A stretch of DNA of 64,000 nucleotides from G963422745 sp965214285 (GTDB taxonomy: Bacteria > Actinomycetota > Acidimicrobiia > Acidimicrobiales > Aldehydirespiratoraceae). The translations under genes were made by a program, and so were the position numbers. The stretch is taken from contig OZ243946.1 of assembly GCA_965214285.1 (NCBI GenBank), forward strand, positions 930,001 through 994,000. Reading direction: 5' to 3'. The notes below the pieces were generated by a model. The model saw nothing but the letters and a program-made list of their open reading frames with translations. It had not been told where the DNA came from and made no database searches. This document shows, piece after piece, positions 7,168-15,150 of the stretch (position 1 is the first letter of the stretch; the number at the start of each line of letters is the position of its first letter).

Positions 7168-8296
7168 AGGCGCTGCCCGCCGGCTCGGTTGCCTGGGAAC
7201 GCCGAGACCGCCACCCGCGGGCGGCTCGGCGCCAAGCCCGCCACGCCACCAGCGCCACGAAGGCGATCTCGAGGGCCACGCCCCAGCGCCACGGGTCGCT
7301 GAACCAGTTGCCGATGCGCCAAGGCCAGTTGCTCACGAAGCGCCACAGCGGAAGCGCCACGAAATCGAAGTCGTTCACAGCCTCGACCGCCAGATAGGCC
7401 AGCGCCATGGCCGCGCTCAGCGAGCGTCGCAGCAGGTGGTCGTCGGGGTGGTCCTCACGCCAGGCGGCCAGCATCAGCGCGGCCAGCCCCCCCACGCTGA
7501 TCACGCCGATCCGCTCGGGCGTGGTCGTGTTGATCCAGTTGCTCACCGCGGCCTGGAACTCCAGGAACCGGTCCACGAACAGGTTGGGAGCGAAGGGGTC
7601 CCCGTGCAGCAGCACCCGGATGTCCCAGATCCCGTAGTCGATCAGGTAGATGCCCCCGGCCAGCAGCACCGCGCCGGAGATGCGCCCGATGTGAGGCAGC
7701 AGGCGGCGCATGCCCGCTGCCGCTGCGGTCCTGGCGCGGGCCAGGCTGACGGTGAGCAGCAGCACCACCGATCCCATGCCGAGGCCGTAGGCCACGAAGT
7801 TGCCCAGCCCTTCGGCGAACCCGTCGGTGGTGAAGGTGTTGCTGACGGCCTGGATGAACAGGCCGATGGTGCAGCTCAGCGAGACCACGGCATAGGACAC
7901 CCCGAACAGGAACATCGACTGGGTCTCGCGGCTGTCGGTTCCCTTGTCGAGCTTGGGCAGGCGCAGCGTGATCTGTCGCCCGGCCAGCATGGCGATGCCC
8001 ATGGCCACCAGGGCGACTCCCACCGCCACCGTGATGTAGCCGACGTATTGCACCACGGTCTGCTGGTTGACGAACAGCGCCACGGCCGCTCCGATGCCGG
8101 CGAACACGGCGACGAAGCCCACTGTGAGCACCAGGGCCACCCACACGGCTCGGGTGAGCGCCCGCAGCCTGGTCGAGCGCTCGTGGTCGATGCCGATGAA
8201 GTAGCCGAGGTAGGTGGGCAGCATGGCGAAGCCGCAGGGGTTGAAGGCGGCCAGCATGCCGATGCTGAACGGGTAGGCGAACTGCTCGAGGCTCAC
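7160..8296 (-). CDS. CcdA/DsbD-type membrane thiol-redox transporter
   Basis: 378 residues and strongly hydrophobic. The first helix carries FNPCGFAMLPTYLGYF and the fourth VVSLSCTIGLF. These are the paired membrane cysteines of CcdA/DsbD, which pass reducing equivalents from cytosolic thioredoxin to extracytoplasmic partners. CcdA proteins are usually about 200-250 residues. Here about 150 further C-terminal residues add more hydrophobic segments (VISVGGLAALMLAAW, WGVALEIAFVALVAW) of unknown role. A TlpA-like lipoprotein gene lies 93 nt upstream on the same strand and is the likely partner. Confidence 0.88.
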   Translation of the reverse strand: MSLEQFAYPFSIGMLAAFNPCGFAMLPTYLGYFIGIDHERSTRLRALTRAVWVALVLTVGFVAVFAGIGAAVALFVNQQTVVQYVGYITVAVGVALVAMGIAMLAGRQITLRLPKLDKGTDSRETQSMFLFGVSYAVVSLSCTIGLFIQAVSNTFTTDGFAEGLGNFVAYGLGMGSVVLLLTVSLARARTAAAAGMRRLLPHIGRISGAVLLAGGIYLIDYGIWDIRVLLHGDPFAPNLFVDRFLEFQAAVSNWINTTTPERIGVISVGGLAALMLAAWREDHPDDHLLRRSLSAAMALAYLAVEAVNDFDFVALPLWRFVSNWPWRIGNWFSDPWRWGVALEIAFVALVAWRAWRRAARGWRSRRSQATEPAGSASA

Positions 8297-8389
8297 GGGT
8301 TGACCATCACGGTTTCCGTCATGGGGCTCGCCATCCTGGGCCGACAGGACCGATCGGCAGCGCCGTAGCGGGCTCGCGAGGGCTTGCCA

Positions 8390-9112
8390 TCAGAGCAGGC
8401 CCTCGATCTTGGCCTCGAGGTCGGCCACGGTGAGCACCCCGGACCACACCTCGGCCACCGTGCTGTCGGCGCCCACGAAGACCGTGGTCGGCATGGCGAG
8501 CGCCCCGAAGCGCTCGAACAGCTCGCCGGTCGGGTCCCAGCCGATGTCGTAGCTCACGCCGGTCTCGGCGATCAGCGCCTCGGCGTCGGTGCGCAGCGGG
8601 TCCAGCGAGATGCCGACCACGCTGAGAGCATCCGCGTAGCGTTCCGATATCGCCTGCAGGTGCGGCATCTCGGTCACGCACGGCGGGCAGCTGCGGGCGA
8701 AGAAGTTGATCACCAGCGGCGAGCCGGCGTAGGCGCCGAAGCTCCTGGAGTCGCCGTCGAGGTCGGCGAACTCGACGCCTGCCGCGGAGGCCCCGTCTGG
8801 GTCGGGCTGGATGTCGTCGACGGCGGGGGCGAGGCCCGCCGCGTCGTCGAGGCGGATCGTGGCGGGCTCTGTCTCAGCGTCGCCGTTGCTGCATGCCGCG
8901 ACCGCCAGCCCCGCCGCAGCCGCAACGGCCACGGCGACGGCGACGGCGACGGTCCGGGCCTTGGCGAGACGAGTCCCTGAGGATCGAGTCCCTGAGGGTC
9001 GAGTCTCGGTGCTTCGGGTCCTGGCGGGCTGCGCCCCGGCGCTGCGAGCCCTGGCGGTCGGATGCGAGCCCAGCGAACCTGCGGAGATCGTCGGCACGGG
9101 ACCTTTCGTCAT
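8390..9112 (-). CDS. TlpA/ResA-like thioredoxin-fold lipoprotein
   Basis: 240 residues. An unusually long basic N-region with repeated Arg/Thr/Ser units precedes a hydrophobic stretch and a lipobox-like LAVAAC at about residue 73. The redoxin domain has FFARSCPPCVTEMPHL (CPPC active site), VVGISLDP and the cis-Pro ALAMPTTVFVG. It is predicted to act outside the membrane, reducing thiols for cytochrome c maturation or other proteins with the neighbouring CcdA-like gene. The long N-terminus makes the start uncertain. Confidence 0.85.
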   Translation of the reverse strand: MTKGPVPTISAGSLGSHPTARARSAGAQPARTRSTETRPSGTRSSGTRLAKARTVAVAVAVAVAAAAGLAVAACSNGDAETEPATIRLDDAAGLAPAVDDIQPDPDGASAAGVEFADLDGDSRSFGAYAGSPLVINFFARSCPPCVTEMPHLQAISERYADALSVVGISLDPLRTDAEALIAETGVSYDIGWDPTGELFERFGALAMPTTVFVGADSTVAEVWSGVLTVADLEAKIEGLL

Positions 9113-9131
9113 GCCCGCGGGAGCGGGGCAG

Positions 9132-9548
9132 TCACCTGCGAAGATAGCGATCGGCGAGCGCCGTCAGGTGCGACGGTATCGGCACCGCGGGCAGCCGGTC
9201 CTCGGGCCGGGGCTTGTTGGGCGGACGGCCAGGGCGGCGCCTGGCGGTCAGCAGCATGCCGGCATCGAAGAGCTGGCCTCCCCAGACGCCGCACGGCTCG
9301 CGTCGTTGCAGCGCTGCCTCCAGGCACTGTGCGAGCACCGGGCACTCGGCGCAGACCGACTTGGCCTGGGCGATCTCGGCCGTCTCCTCCGAGAAGAACA
9401 GGCTCACGGCGTCGGGCATGGCGCGGCACAGCGCCCGGCCCGCCCAGGTGTCGAGCTCGACCGGCGACCGGCGGTCGGGCTGGTCCGCACTCGCCTGGGT
9501 GCGGGGTACGTGCAGGGGATTCGTCAAGGGAGCTGTCGGGGGTTTCAC
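9132..9548 (-). CDS. WhiB-family iron-sulfur transcriptional regulator
   Basis: About 138 residues from a GTG at 9548, which has GGAG at suitable spacing. A longer TTG start at 9587 is possible. The four cluster cysteines are visible: one in GRALCRAMPDA, then CAECPVLAQC (C-x2-C-x5-C). GVWGG follows and then a basic C-terminal tail (RRRPGRPPNKPRPE) for DNA binding. Wbl proteins are confined to actinobacteria and bind sigma-factor region 4. The target regulon is not visible. Confidence 0.93.
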   Translation of the reverse strand: MKPPTAPLTNPLHVPRTQASADQPDRRSPVELDTWAGRALCRAMPDAVSLFFSEETAEIAQAKSVCAECPVLAQCLEAALQRREPCGVWGGQLFDAGMLLTARRRPGRPPNKPRPEDRLPAVPIPSHLTALADRYLRR

Positions 9549-9631
9549 GGGTGGGGGCTCCAAGGACGCGGACCGCAGTGGCGCCAAGGCTCTCAGCGAT
9601 CCCGGCGCTCGTCAAGGGTTTCGCCTGCGCT

Positions 9632-9651
9632 TCCTGAGAAGCCTCTCAGGA
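9632..9651. promoter_or_regulatory. 8-bp perfect inverted repeat between whiB and the thioesterase gene
   Basis: TCCTGAGA and TCTCAGGA, separated by AGCC, form a perfect dyad. It ends 16 nt upstream of the TACGGT hexamer at 9668-9673 that precedes the thioesterase start, so it covers the expected -35 region. This suits an operator, but the binding protein is unknown. Confidence 0.45.
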
Positions 9652-9681
9652 GCCGCAAGGCGCTTGCTACGGTGCCCGGTC

Positions 9682-10425
9682 ATGGCTGTTGCCGGCGCTG
9701 CCGAACTGAGCCCACGACCGGCGGCGGGCAGGGTGTACGAAGCCGTCCGCCGGGTGCGCCTGGGCGACGTCGACCCAACCGGGCGCTGCCGTCTCGATGC
9801 GCTGGCGCGCTTCGCACAAGACGTCGCCCGTGACGACTCCGCCGACGCCGCGCTGCGCGACCCGATGGGCTGGGTCGTGCGCAGGGTGATGCTGGAGGTG
9901 CATCAGGCGCCCCGCTTGCGGGAGTCGCTGGAGCTGGCCACCTGGTGCAGCGGCTACGGGCGCCGCTGGGCGGAACGGCGCACCACGCTGCGCGGCCACC
10001 GGGGGGCGCACGTGGAGTCGGTGACGATCTGGGTTTGCGTCGACGCCGAGGGCCGCCCCATGCGCCTCGGCAGCGGCTTCTTCGAGGTCTACGGCCCCAG
10101 CGCCGCCGAGCGGATCGTCAGCAGCCGCAAGTCGCTGCCCGTGGCCCCCGCCGCCGACGCACGCTCGCTTCCGTGGGCGCTGCGCCATGCCGACTTCGAC
10201 GTGCTGGGCCACGTCAACAACGCCGCTCAGTGGCAGGCGGTGGAGGAGGCCATGGCGCTAGCCGGCGTGCCCCGCCCGCCGCTGCGCGCGGAGATCGAGC
10301 ACGGCGCGCCCATGTCCGAAGGCGACACCGTCGAGCTGCGCTGGACGGCCGGCGGCGATGTGCTCGACTGCTGGCTGACGGCCGACGCCAAGACCGCGGC
10401 AGCGGCCAGGGTGACCAGGCTCTGA
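9682..10425 (+). CDS. Acyl-ACP thioesterase-family protein
   Basis: 247 residues with two hot-dog halves. The first contains VRLGDVDPTGRCRLDALARFAQDVA and ELATWCSGYGRRWAERRT. The second has PWALRHADFDVLGHVNNAAQWQAVEE, the Asp/His/Asn signature of acyl-ACP thioesterases. It would hydrolyse acyl-ACP or a related thioester to release a fatty acid. The substrate cannot be told. The ATG at 9682 lies 8 nt after TACGGT. Confidence 0.88.
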   Translation: MAVAGAAELSPRPAAGRVYEAVRRVRLGDVDPTGRCRLDALARFAQDVARDDSADAALRDPMGWVVRRVMLEVHQAPRLRESLELATWCSGYGRRWAERRTTLRGHRGAHVESVTIWVCVDAEGRPMRLGSGFFEVYGPSAAERIVSSRKSLPVAPAADARSLPWALRHADFDVLGHVNNAAQWQAVEEAMALAGVPRPPLRAEIEHGAPMSEGDTVELRWTAGGDVLDCWLTADAKTAAAARVTRL

Positions 10426-10453
10426 CCAGCCTCTGACCAGGCTTTGACCAGCC
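10415..10453. repeat. 11-bp tandem repeat spanning the thioesterase stop codon
   Basis: Units at 10415-10425, 10426-10436 and 10437-10447, plus a partial unit. Each ends in TGA, the first being the gene's own stop. Variation is limited to single bases (CCAGGCTCTGA and relatives). Confidence 0.9.
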
Positions 10454-10494
10454 AGGGCCGTGAGCGAGCAGGCCGTGGCGAGCGAGCTGCCCTC

Positions 10495-11598
10495 TCAGCC
10501 GACTCCGGCCGGCTCGCAGGGCTCGATCTGGTAGCGCAGCAGCCCGTCGTCGTCGGTGCTGGCCGTGGCCTCGCCCTGCACCCGCAGGTGCTCGAGGTGG
10601 GCATACGTCTCGCTGGCGGCCATCTCGCCCCAGGAGCGCTGTGCGAACAGCACCTTCATCCAGGCCTCCACCGGGGCGTCGCCGCTGGCCTCCGCAGCAT
10701 CGCGCAGGGTCTGGAGCCGCTCGTCGTGGTGGGTCTTGATGTGCTCGCAGCGCGCTGCCAGCTCGGCCAGCGGATGGCCGTGGGCGGGCAGCACGGTCTG
10801 CACCCCGTCGAGCGCGGCCACCCGGTCCAGCGAGTCGAAGAACGTGGCCAGGGGGTCGTCGAGCTGCGTCGAGCCCGCGATGTGCGGGGTGATGGTGGGC
10901 AGCACATGGTCACCCGACAAGAGCACGCCCTCGGTCGGGTCCCACAGGCACAGGTGGTCGGTGGTGTGGCCAGGCGTGTGCAGGGCGAACCACTCGCGGC
11001 CCGCGAAGCGCAGCGGCTCGTTGTCGGCGACCCGCAGCGTGGGCGTGGGCGTCAGGAACCTCGACCCTCCGCCCTTGGCGGCGCTGTCGCTGCGGATGAA
11101 GCGCAGGATCGCCTCGTCGGGAGGCGGCTGCTTCGGCGTGCCCCAGGGCGTCGGCCCCAGGTCGCGGATGCGCTGCTTCCACAGCTCCAGGATCTCCTCG
11201 TCGGTCATCTCCAGCGCCTCGGCCTCGAGGTCGTCGTTGGCCTTGGCGATGGCGGAGGTGAACGACTCGTGGGTGAGTATGTGCGCCCCGGAGGTCTCGC
11301 GCAGCTGCGAGGCCCCGCCGAAATGGTCGGGATGGGAGTGCGTGACGATCACGGTGTGAACCCGCCCCATGGGGATCTCCGCCTGCGCCAGACGGCTGCA
11401 CAGCGCCTCCCAGGACTCGGCGCCGGGCAGCCCCGGGTCCACGAGCGCCACGCCGTCGCCGTCGATCAGCGCATAGCAGTTGACGTGGCCGAGCCCCGGC
11501 ATCGAGATCGGGAGCTGCATGCGCAGCACGCCCGCAGCGCACTCGATGACGTCTTCTGACGCCGGTTCCTGCTCCTGCTTGCGGTAGGGCTGGGCCAC
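10495..11598 (-). CDS. Metallo-beta-lactamase-fold hydrolase
   Basis: 367 residues from a GTG at 11598. The MBL fold is shown by HSHPDHFGG at about residue 87 (H-x-H-x-D-H metal motif), HTPGHTTDHLCLW, LLSGDHVLP and LPAHGHPL. The C-terminal half (HIKTHHDERLQTL, AYAHLEHL-type) resembles the winged-helix tail of LACTB2-like members. The substrate is unknown. TAGCCT lies 6 nt before the start and includes the orn stop codon, implying its own leaderless promoter although it follows orn by only 9 nt. Confidence 0.88.
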   Translation of the reverse strand: MAQPYRKQEQEPASEDVIECAAGVLRMQLPISMPGLGHVNCYALIDGDGVALVDPGLPGAESWEALCSRLAQAEIPMGRVHTVIVTHSHPDHFGGASQLRETSGAHILTHESFTSAIAKANDDLEAEALEMTDEEILELWKQRIRDLGPTPWGTPKQPPPDEAILRFIRSDSAAKGGGSRFLTPTPTLRVADNEPLRFAGREWFALHTPGHTTDHLCLWDPTEGVLLSGDHVLPTITPHIAGSTQLDDPLATFFDSLDRVAALDGVQTVLPAHGHPLAELAARCEHIKTHHDERLQTLRDAAEASGDAPVEAWMKVLFAQRSWGEMAASETYAHLEHLRVQGEATASTDDDGLLRYQIEPCEPAGVG

Positions 11599-11607
11599 CG
11601 GCGCAGG

Positions 11608-12171
11608 CTAAGCCCCAGGGCCGGTCTCGCTGAAGTCCGCGACCGTGAAGAAGACGTCTCGGTAGTAGCGCAGCTCGGCGATGCTCTCGTGGATGTCGTC
11701 GAGCGCACGGTGGGCGTCGGCCTTTTTGGGGCGCTGCTCGAAGGCCTGGGGATGCCAGCGCCGGCACAGCTCCTTGACCGTGGACACGTCGACGCAGCGG
11801 TAGTGCAGGAACTGGTCCACCTCGCTCATGTGGCGGGCCAGGAACTGGCGGTCGGTCCCGATCGAGTTGCCGCACAAGGGCACCGTGCCCGGCTCTGAGA
11901 TGTGGGCCTTCAGGAAGGCCATGGTCTGAGCGGTCGCCTCGGCGACGCTGATCTCGGACCGCCGGATCAGCTCGATCAGGCCGTTGCCGGCGTGCATCTC
12001 GGCCACCACGTCTTCCATGTCGGAGAGCTGCTCCTCGTCGGCGTGCAGGATCAGGCTGGGCCCCTCGGCGATCACCTCGAGGTCGTCGTCGGTCAGCAGC
12101 ACAGCGATCTCCACGATCACGTGGCGCAGCGGATCGAGGCCGGTCATCTCCAGGTCGATCCAGGCGAGCAT
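11608..12171 (-). CDS. orn: Oligoribonuclease
   Basis: 187 residues starting MLAWIDLEMTGLD. It has the DEDDh exonuclease residues: D and E in WIDLEMTGLD, D in GNSIGTDRQFLA, and H and D in HRALDDI. Orn degrades 2-5 nt RNAs, including pGpG. The ATG at 12171 is preferred to an in-frame GTG at 12177 because TAGCTT ends 6 nt before the ATG. It is divergent from dut. Confidence 0.96.
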   Translation of the reverse strand: MLAWIDLEMTGLDPLRHVIVEIAVLLTDDDLEVIAEGPSLILHADEEQLSDMEDVVAEMHAGNGLIELIRRSEISVAEATAQTMAFLKAHISEPGTVPLCGNSIGTDRQFLARHMSEVDQFLHYRCVDVSTVKELCRRWHPQAFEQRPKKADAHRALDDIHESIAELRYYRDVFFTVADFSETGPGA

Positions 12172-12177
12172 CGGCAC

Positions 12178-12190
12178 AAGCTACTAGCGT
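12178..12190. promoter_or_regulatory. Overlap-size divergent -10 elements for orn and dut
   Basis: Within 13 bp lie TAGCTT on the minus strand (12183-12178), 6 nt before the orn ATG, and TAGCGT on the plus strand (12185-12190), 7 nt before the dut GTG. Only 26 bp separate the two start codons, so both transcripts are predicted leaderless and their promoters overlap. Confidence 0.55.
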
Positions 12191-12197
12191 CCGCGCC

Positions 12198-12635
12198 GTG
12201 CTCGATCTGCCGGTGCTGCGCCTCGATGCCGACCTGGCGCTGCCGGCATACGCCAAGCCCGGCGACGCCGGCCTCGACCTGCTGGCGAGCACCGAGGTGA
12301 CCCTGGCGGCAGGCGGCGGGCGGGCGCTGGTGCCCACCGGGATCGCCATCGCCTTGCCCGAGGGCTACGCCGGTTTCGTGCAGCCCCGCAGCGGCCTGGC
12401 CGCCCGCCACGGCGTGACCTGCCTGAACACGCCGGGCCTGATCGATTCGGGCTATCGGGGCGAGCTCAAGGTGTGCCTGGTCAACACCGACCCGGTCGCG
12501 GACTTCACGGTGCGCCGCGGCGAGCGCATCGCCCAGCTCGTGGTGCAGGCCGTCGAGACGGTCAACCTGGTGGAGGTGGACGACCTCTCCGAGAGCGACC
12601 GCGGCGCCGGCGGCTTCGGCTCGACCGGTCGCTGA
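12198..12635 (+). CDS. dut: dUTP diphosphatase
   Basis: 145 residues from a GTG. All five trimeric dUTPase motifs are present: KPGDAGLDL, PRSGLAARHG, NTPGLIDSGYRGELKV, RRGERIAQLVV and GAGGFGSTGR. It converts dUTP to dUMP and keeps uracil out of DNA. A leaderless start is supported by TAGCGT 7 nt upstream. Confidence 0.97.
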   Translation: MLDLPVLRLDADLALPAYAKPGDAGLDLLASTEVTLAAGGGRALVPTGIAIALPEGYAGFVQPRSGLAARHGVTCLNTPGLIDSGYRGELKVCLVNTDPVADFTVRRGERIAQLVVQAVETVNLVEVDDLSESDRGAGGFGSTGR

Positions 12636-12747
12636 CCGGCCGCTTCGACCGCCGGGCGAGCCTGGAGCCCCGCCCAGCCGGACCCGTCCCAGAGGCATGT
12701 GGGCCATGGCCCGCAGAGCGATTCGTGCGTGCTAGCTTCTCCTGTCC

Positions 12748-12820
12748 GCCCGGGTAGCTCAGTCGGCAGAGCAACGCTCTCGTAAAGCGTAGGTCAGGAG
12801 TTCGATCCTCCTCTCGGGCT
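12748..12820 (+). tRNA. tRNA-Thr (anticodon CGT)
   Basis: 73-nt cloverleaf. The acceptor pairs GCCCGGG with CTCGGGC (one G-U), the anticodon stem is ACGCT/AGCGT with loop CTCGTAA, the T-loop is TTCGATC, and the discriminator is U. TAGCTT at 12733-12738 is a likely -10. CCA is not encoded. Confidence 0.94.
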
Positions 12821-12907
12821 CGCTGACTTCCCGGAGATCGCCGGCCCATTGCGGGCTCGCCGCGCTGCGGGCGGGCTCGCTGCGTTCTCCTCGACCCTGG
12901 AGGCCCT

Positions 12908-13582
12908 TTGGCCGATTCAGCCACGTTCGCCGACGACGCCATGGGACTGATGGACGGCCTCTACGCCGCGGCGCTGCGCATGACCCGCAACCCCGCGGAC
13001 GCCGAGGATCTCGTCCAGGAGACCTACCTCAAGGCTTTCCGCGCCTACGAGCGCTTCGAGGCAGGCACCAACCTCAAGGCCTGGATGTATCGCATCCTGA
13101 CCAACAACTACATCAACGCCTACCGCCAGAAGCAGCGTCGGCCGGCCCATGCCGAGCTCGACAGCATCGAGGATCTCTACCTGTACCGGCGGCTAGGCGG
13201 ACTGGCCGGCTCGACGGCGGGCCGCAGCGCCGAGGACGAGGTGATGGAGCTCTTCGGCGAGGCCGAGGTCGTGCAGGCCCTCGAGGAGCTGCCCGAGATC
13301 TACCGCTTCGCCGTGCTGCTCGCGGACGTGGAGGGGTTCTCCTATGCCGAGATCGCCGAGATCCTCGACGTGCCGATCGGCACGGTGATGAGCCGGCTGC
13401 ACCGTGGAAGAAATCGCCTGCACCAGTTGTTGTACGACTTCGCAGCGGCCCGCGGGCTGCTGCCCGAGGCCGAGGCCGAGGTTGAGGCCGACGACGCGGC
13501 CCAACAGCCGGCGTCGGCTGCTGAAGAGGGGACAGGGGCTATGGATCGCCAGCCGGGCACGGCCGAGACAGCCGAGTCATGA
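12908..13582 (+). CDS. SigR/SigH-like ECF sigma factor
   Basis: 224 residues from a TTG preceded by GGAGG. Region 2 has LRMTRNPADAEDLVQETYLKAFRAYERF and LKAWMYRILTNNYINAYRQ. Region 4 has LPEIYRFAVLLADVEGFSYAEIAEILDVPIGTVMSRLHRGR. This resembles the actinobacterial SigR/SigH group, which controls the thiol-oxidative stress response. The next gene encodes a matching ZAS anti-sigma and overlaps by ATGA. The Ala/Glu-rich C-terminal tail of about 40 residues is extra. Confidence 0.92.
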   Translation: MADSATFADDAMGLMDGLYAAALRMTRNPADAEDLVQETYLKAFRAYERFEAGTNLKAWMYRILTNNYINAYRQKQRRPAHAELDSIEDLYLYRRLGGLAGSTAGRSAEDEVMELFGEAEVVQALEELPEIYRFAVLLADVEGFSYAEIAEILDVPIGTVMSRLHRGRNRLHQLLYDFAAARGLLPEAEAEVEADDAAQQPASAAEEGTGAMDRQPGTAETAES

Positions 13583-13869
13583 GCGACGACGCTGCGACCC
13601 CAGACCCGGCCCGTCGGCCCGCAGGAACCGCCGGCGACGACTGCTGCGGGTCGCTGCTGGAGCTCTACGGCTACCTCGACGGCTGTCTCAGCGTGCAGCA
13701 CAGCGTCGTCATCGAGACCCACATCGCAGAGTGCGTGTACTGCGGGGACTCCTTCGCCTTTCACGCTGAGCTGCGCCGGGTGGTGTCGTACTGCTGCCAG
13801 GAGGAGGTCCCGGACTCGCTGCGCTGGCGCATCGCCGAGGCGCTCCGGCGCCAGGCAGCCGCCGGCTGA
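13579..13869 (+). CDS. RsrA-like anti-sigma factor
   Basis: 96 residues. It contains THIAECVYC (H-x3-C-x2-C, the zinc and redox motif of RsrA/mycothiol-system anti-sigma factors) with further cysteines DCC near residue 22 and YCC near residue 72. Oxidation would release the sigma factor encoded just upstream. ATGA overlap (13579-13582) couples their translation. Confidence 0.88.
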   Translation: MSDDAATPDPARRPAGTAGDDCCGSLLELYGYLDGCLSVQHSVVIETHIAECVYCGDSFAFHAELRRVVSYCCQEEVPDSLRWRIAEALRRQAAAG

Positions 13870-13934
13870 GCTGCCGCCAAGCACCCGGCTGGGCCGTCGG
13901 CGCACGGCCTGGGCCGCTGGCGCACGGTCTGGGC

Positions 13935-13940
13935 TACACT
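13935..13940 (+). promoter_or_regulatory. Leaderless -10 element (TACACT)
   Basis: TACACT ends 6 nt before the ATG at 13947 of the 44-residue membrane peptide, with no ribosome site between. Confidence 0.55.
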
Positions 13941-13946
13941 GCGCCC

Positions 13947-14081
13947 ATGAGCATGCTTGCAGGCGTTGTCTGGCACTGGTGGATCGCCCCCGTACTCGTG
14001 GGCGGCGCCCTGCTGGCTCTCGTGGCGACCGTCGTGGGCTACCTGCAGCAGGTCACCTACAAGCGCTACCCACGCGACTGA
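13947..14081 (+). CDS. Small single-pass membrane protein (44 residues)
   Basis: Begins MSMLAGVVWHWWIAPVLVGG and ends QVTYKRYPRD. One hydrophobic helix (about residues 10-33) is followed by a short basic tail. It has its own -10 element 6 nt upstream, and its stop lies 1 nt before the metalloprotease GTG start (14083), so the two are probably translated from one mRNA. Family unknown. The spacing and promoter argue that it is real. Confidence 0.65.
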   Translation: MSMLAGVVWHWWIAPVLVGGALLALVATVVGYLQQVTYKRYPRD

Positions 14082-14082
14082 C

Positions 14083-15147
14083 GTGGCCGAATCGGTCGAC
14101 TGGGAGGTCGCCCGGCGCTTCGCCAAGAGGTTCGCGGGCTTCGAGCCCTACCAGGCACCCCGCTACCGGGCCGGGCTCGAAGCCGACTTCGACCGCTACA
14201 CCGCCCAGGCCGAGGAGCTCGTGGCCGAGTGCACCGGTCTGCGCTCGCGCTCAGGGCGCGCCCGCGGTCGGGTGACCGGCCGCGAGGGCTGGGTCGACGC
14301 CAACCTGGCGTCGTTTCGGCGGCTGCTGCGGCCCATCACCGACAAGCTCACCGACAAGACCGACAACGCGGCCGGGCGCATCGCCCCCCAGGTCGCAGGC
14401 GCCGAGCTCGGCGTGCTGCTGGGCTGGATGTCCACCAGGGTGCTCGGCCAGTACGACCTGCTGGTCATCGAGGACGAGCATCCCGACGAACAGGACATCG
14501 TCTACTACGTGGCCCCCAACGTGCTGGCCCTGGAGAAGCGCTACGCCTTCCCGCCCCAGGAGTTCCGGCTCTGGCTGGCGCTTCACGAGGTGACCCACCG
14601 CGCCCAGTTCACCGGCGTTCCCTGGATGCGCGAGCACTTCCTGGGGCTCGTTGAGGCCACCGTGGAGTCCGTCGATCCCGACCCGCGCCAGATCGTGACC
14701 GCCGCGGCGCGCCTGGTGGAGGCCCGCCGGCGCGGCGAGGATCCCCTGGAGAACGGCGGCTTGATGGCCCTGTTCGCATCCGAGCAGCAGCTCGCCGTGA
14801 TCAACGAGGTGGCCGGGCTGATGAGCCTGCTGGAAGGCCACGGCGACGTGACCATGGACCGTGCCGGGCGGGGCCTGATCCCCTCGGCGGACCGCTTCGC
14901 CAGGGTGATGCGCATGCGCCGCCAGAGCGTGCGCGGCTTCGCCAAGGTCGTGCAGCGGCTGCTGGGGCTGGAGGCCAAGCTGCGCCAGTACGCCGAGGGC
15001 GAGGCGTTCATCGCCGCCGTCGAGGCTCACGGCGGGCATCAGGCGCTGGACCTGGCCTGGGCCGAGCCTGCCAACGTCCCGTCGATCGCCGAGATCCGCA
15101 ACCCCGGGCTCTGGATCGACCGGGTCGGCGCTCCCCGAGCAGCCTGA
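14083..15147 (+). CDS. DUF2342-family zinc-dependent metalloprotease
   Basis: 354 residues from a GTG. HEVTHRAQFTGVPWMREHF (about residue 167) gives the HE-x2-H metal site. LLEGHGDVTMDRAGRGLIPS and FARVMRMRRQ are typical of the actinobacterial family related to Mtb Rv3626c, sometimes annotated as F420 biosynthesis-associated. The natural substrate is unknown. Immediately upstream of tilS, as in mycobacteria. Confidence 0.9.
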   Translation: MAESVDWEVARRFAKRFAGFEPYQAPRYRAGLEADFDRYTAQAEELVAECTGLRSRSGRARGRVTGREGWVDANLASFRRLLRPITDKLTDKTDNAAGRIAPQVAGAELGVLLGWMSTRVLGQYDLLVIEDEHPDEQDIVYYVAPNVLALEKRYAFPPQEFRLWLALHEVTHRAQFTGVPWMREHFLGLVEATVESVDPDPRQIVTAAARLVEARRRGEDPLENGGLMALFASEQQLAVINEVAGLMSLLEGHGDVTMDRAGRGLIPSADRFARVMRMRRQSVRGFAKVVQRLLGLEAKLRQYAEGEAFIAAVEAHGGHQALDLAWAEPANVPSIAEIRNPGLWIDRVGAPRAA

Positions 15148-15150
15148 GCG

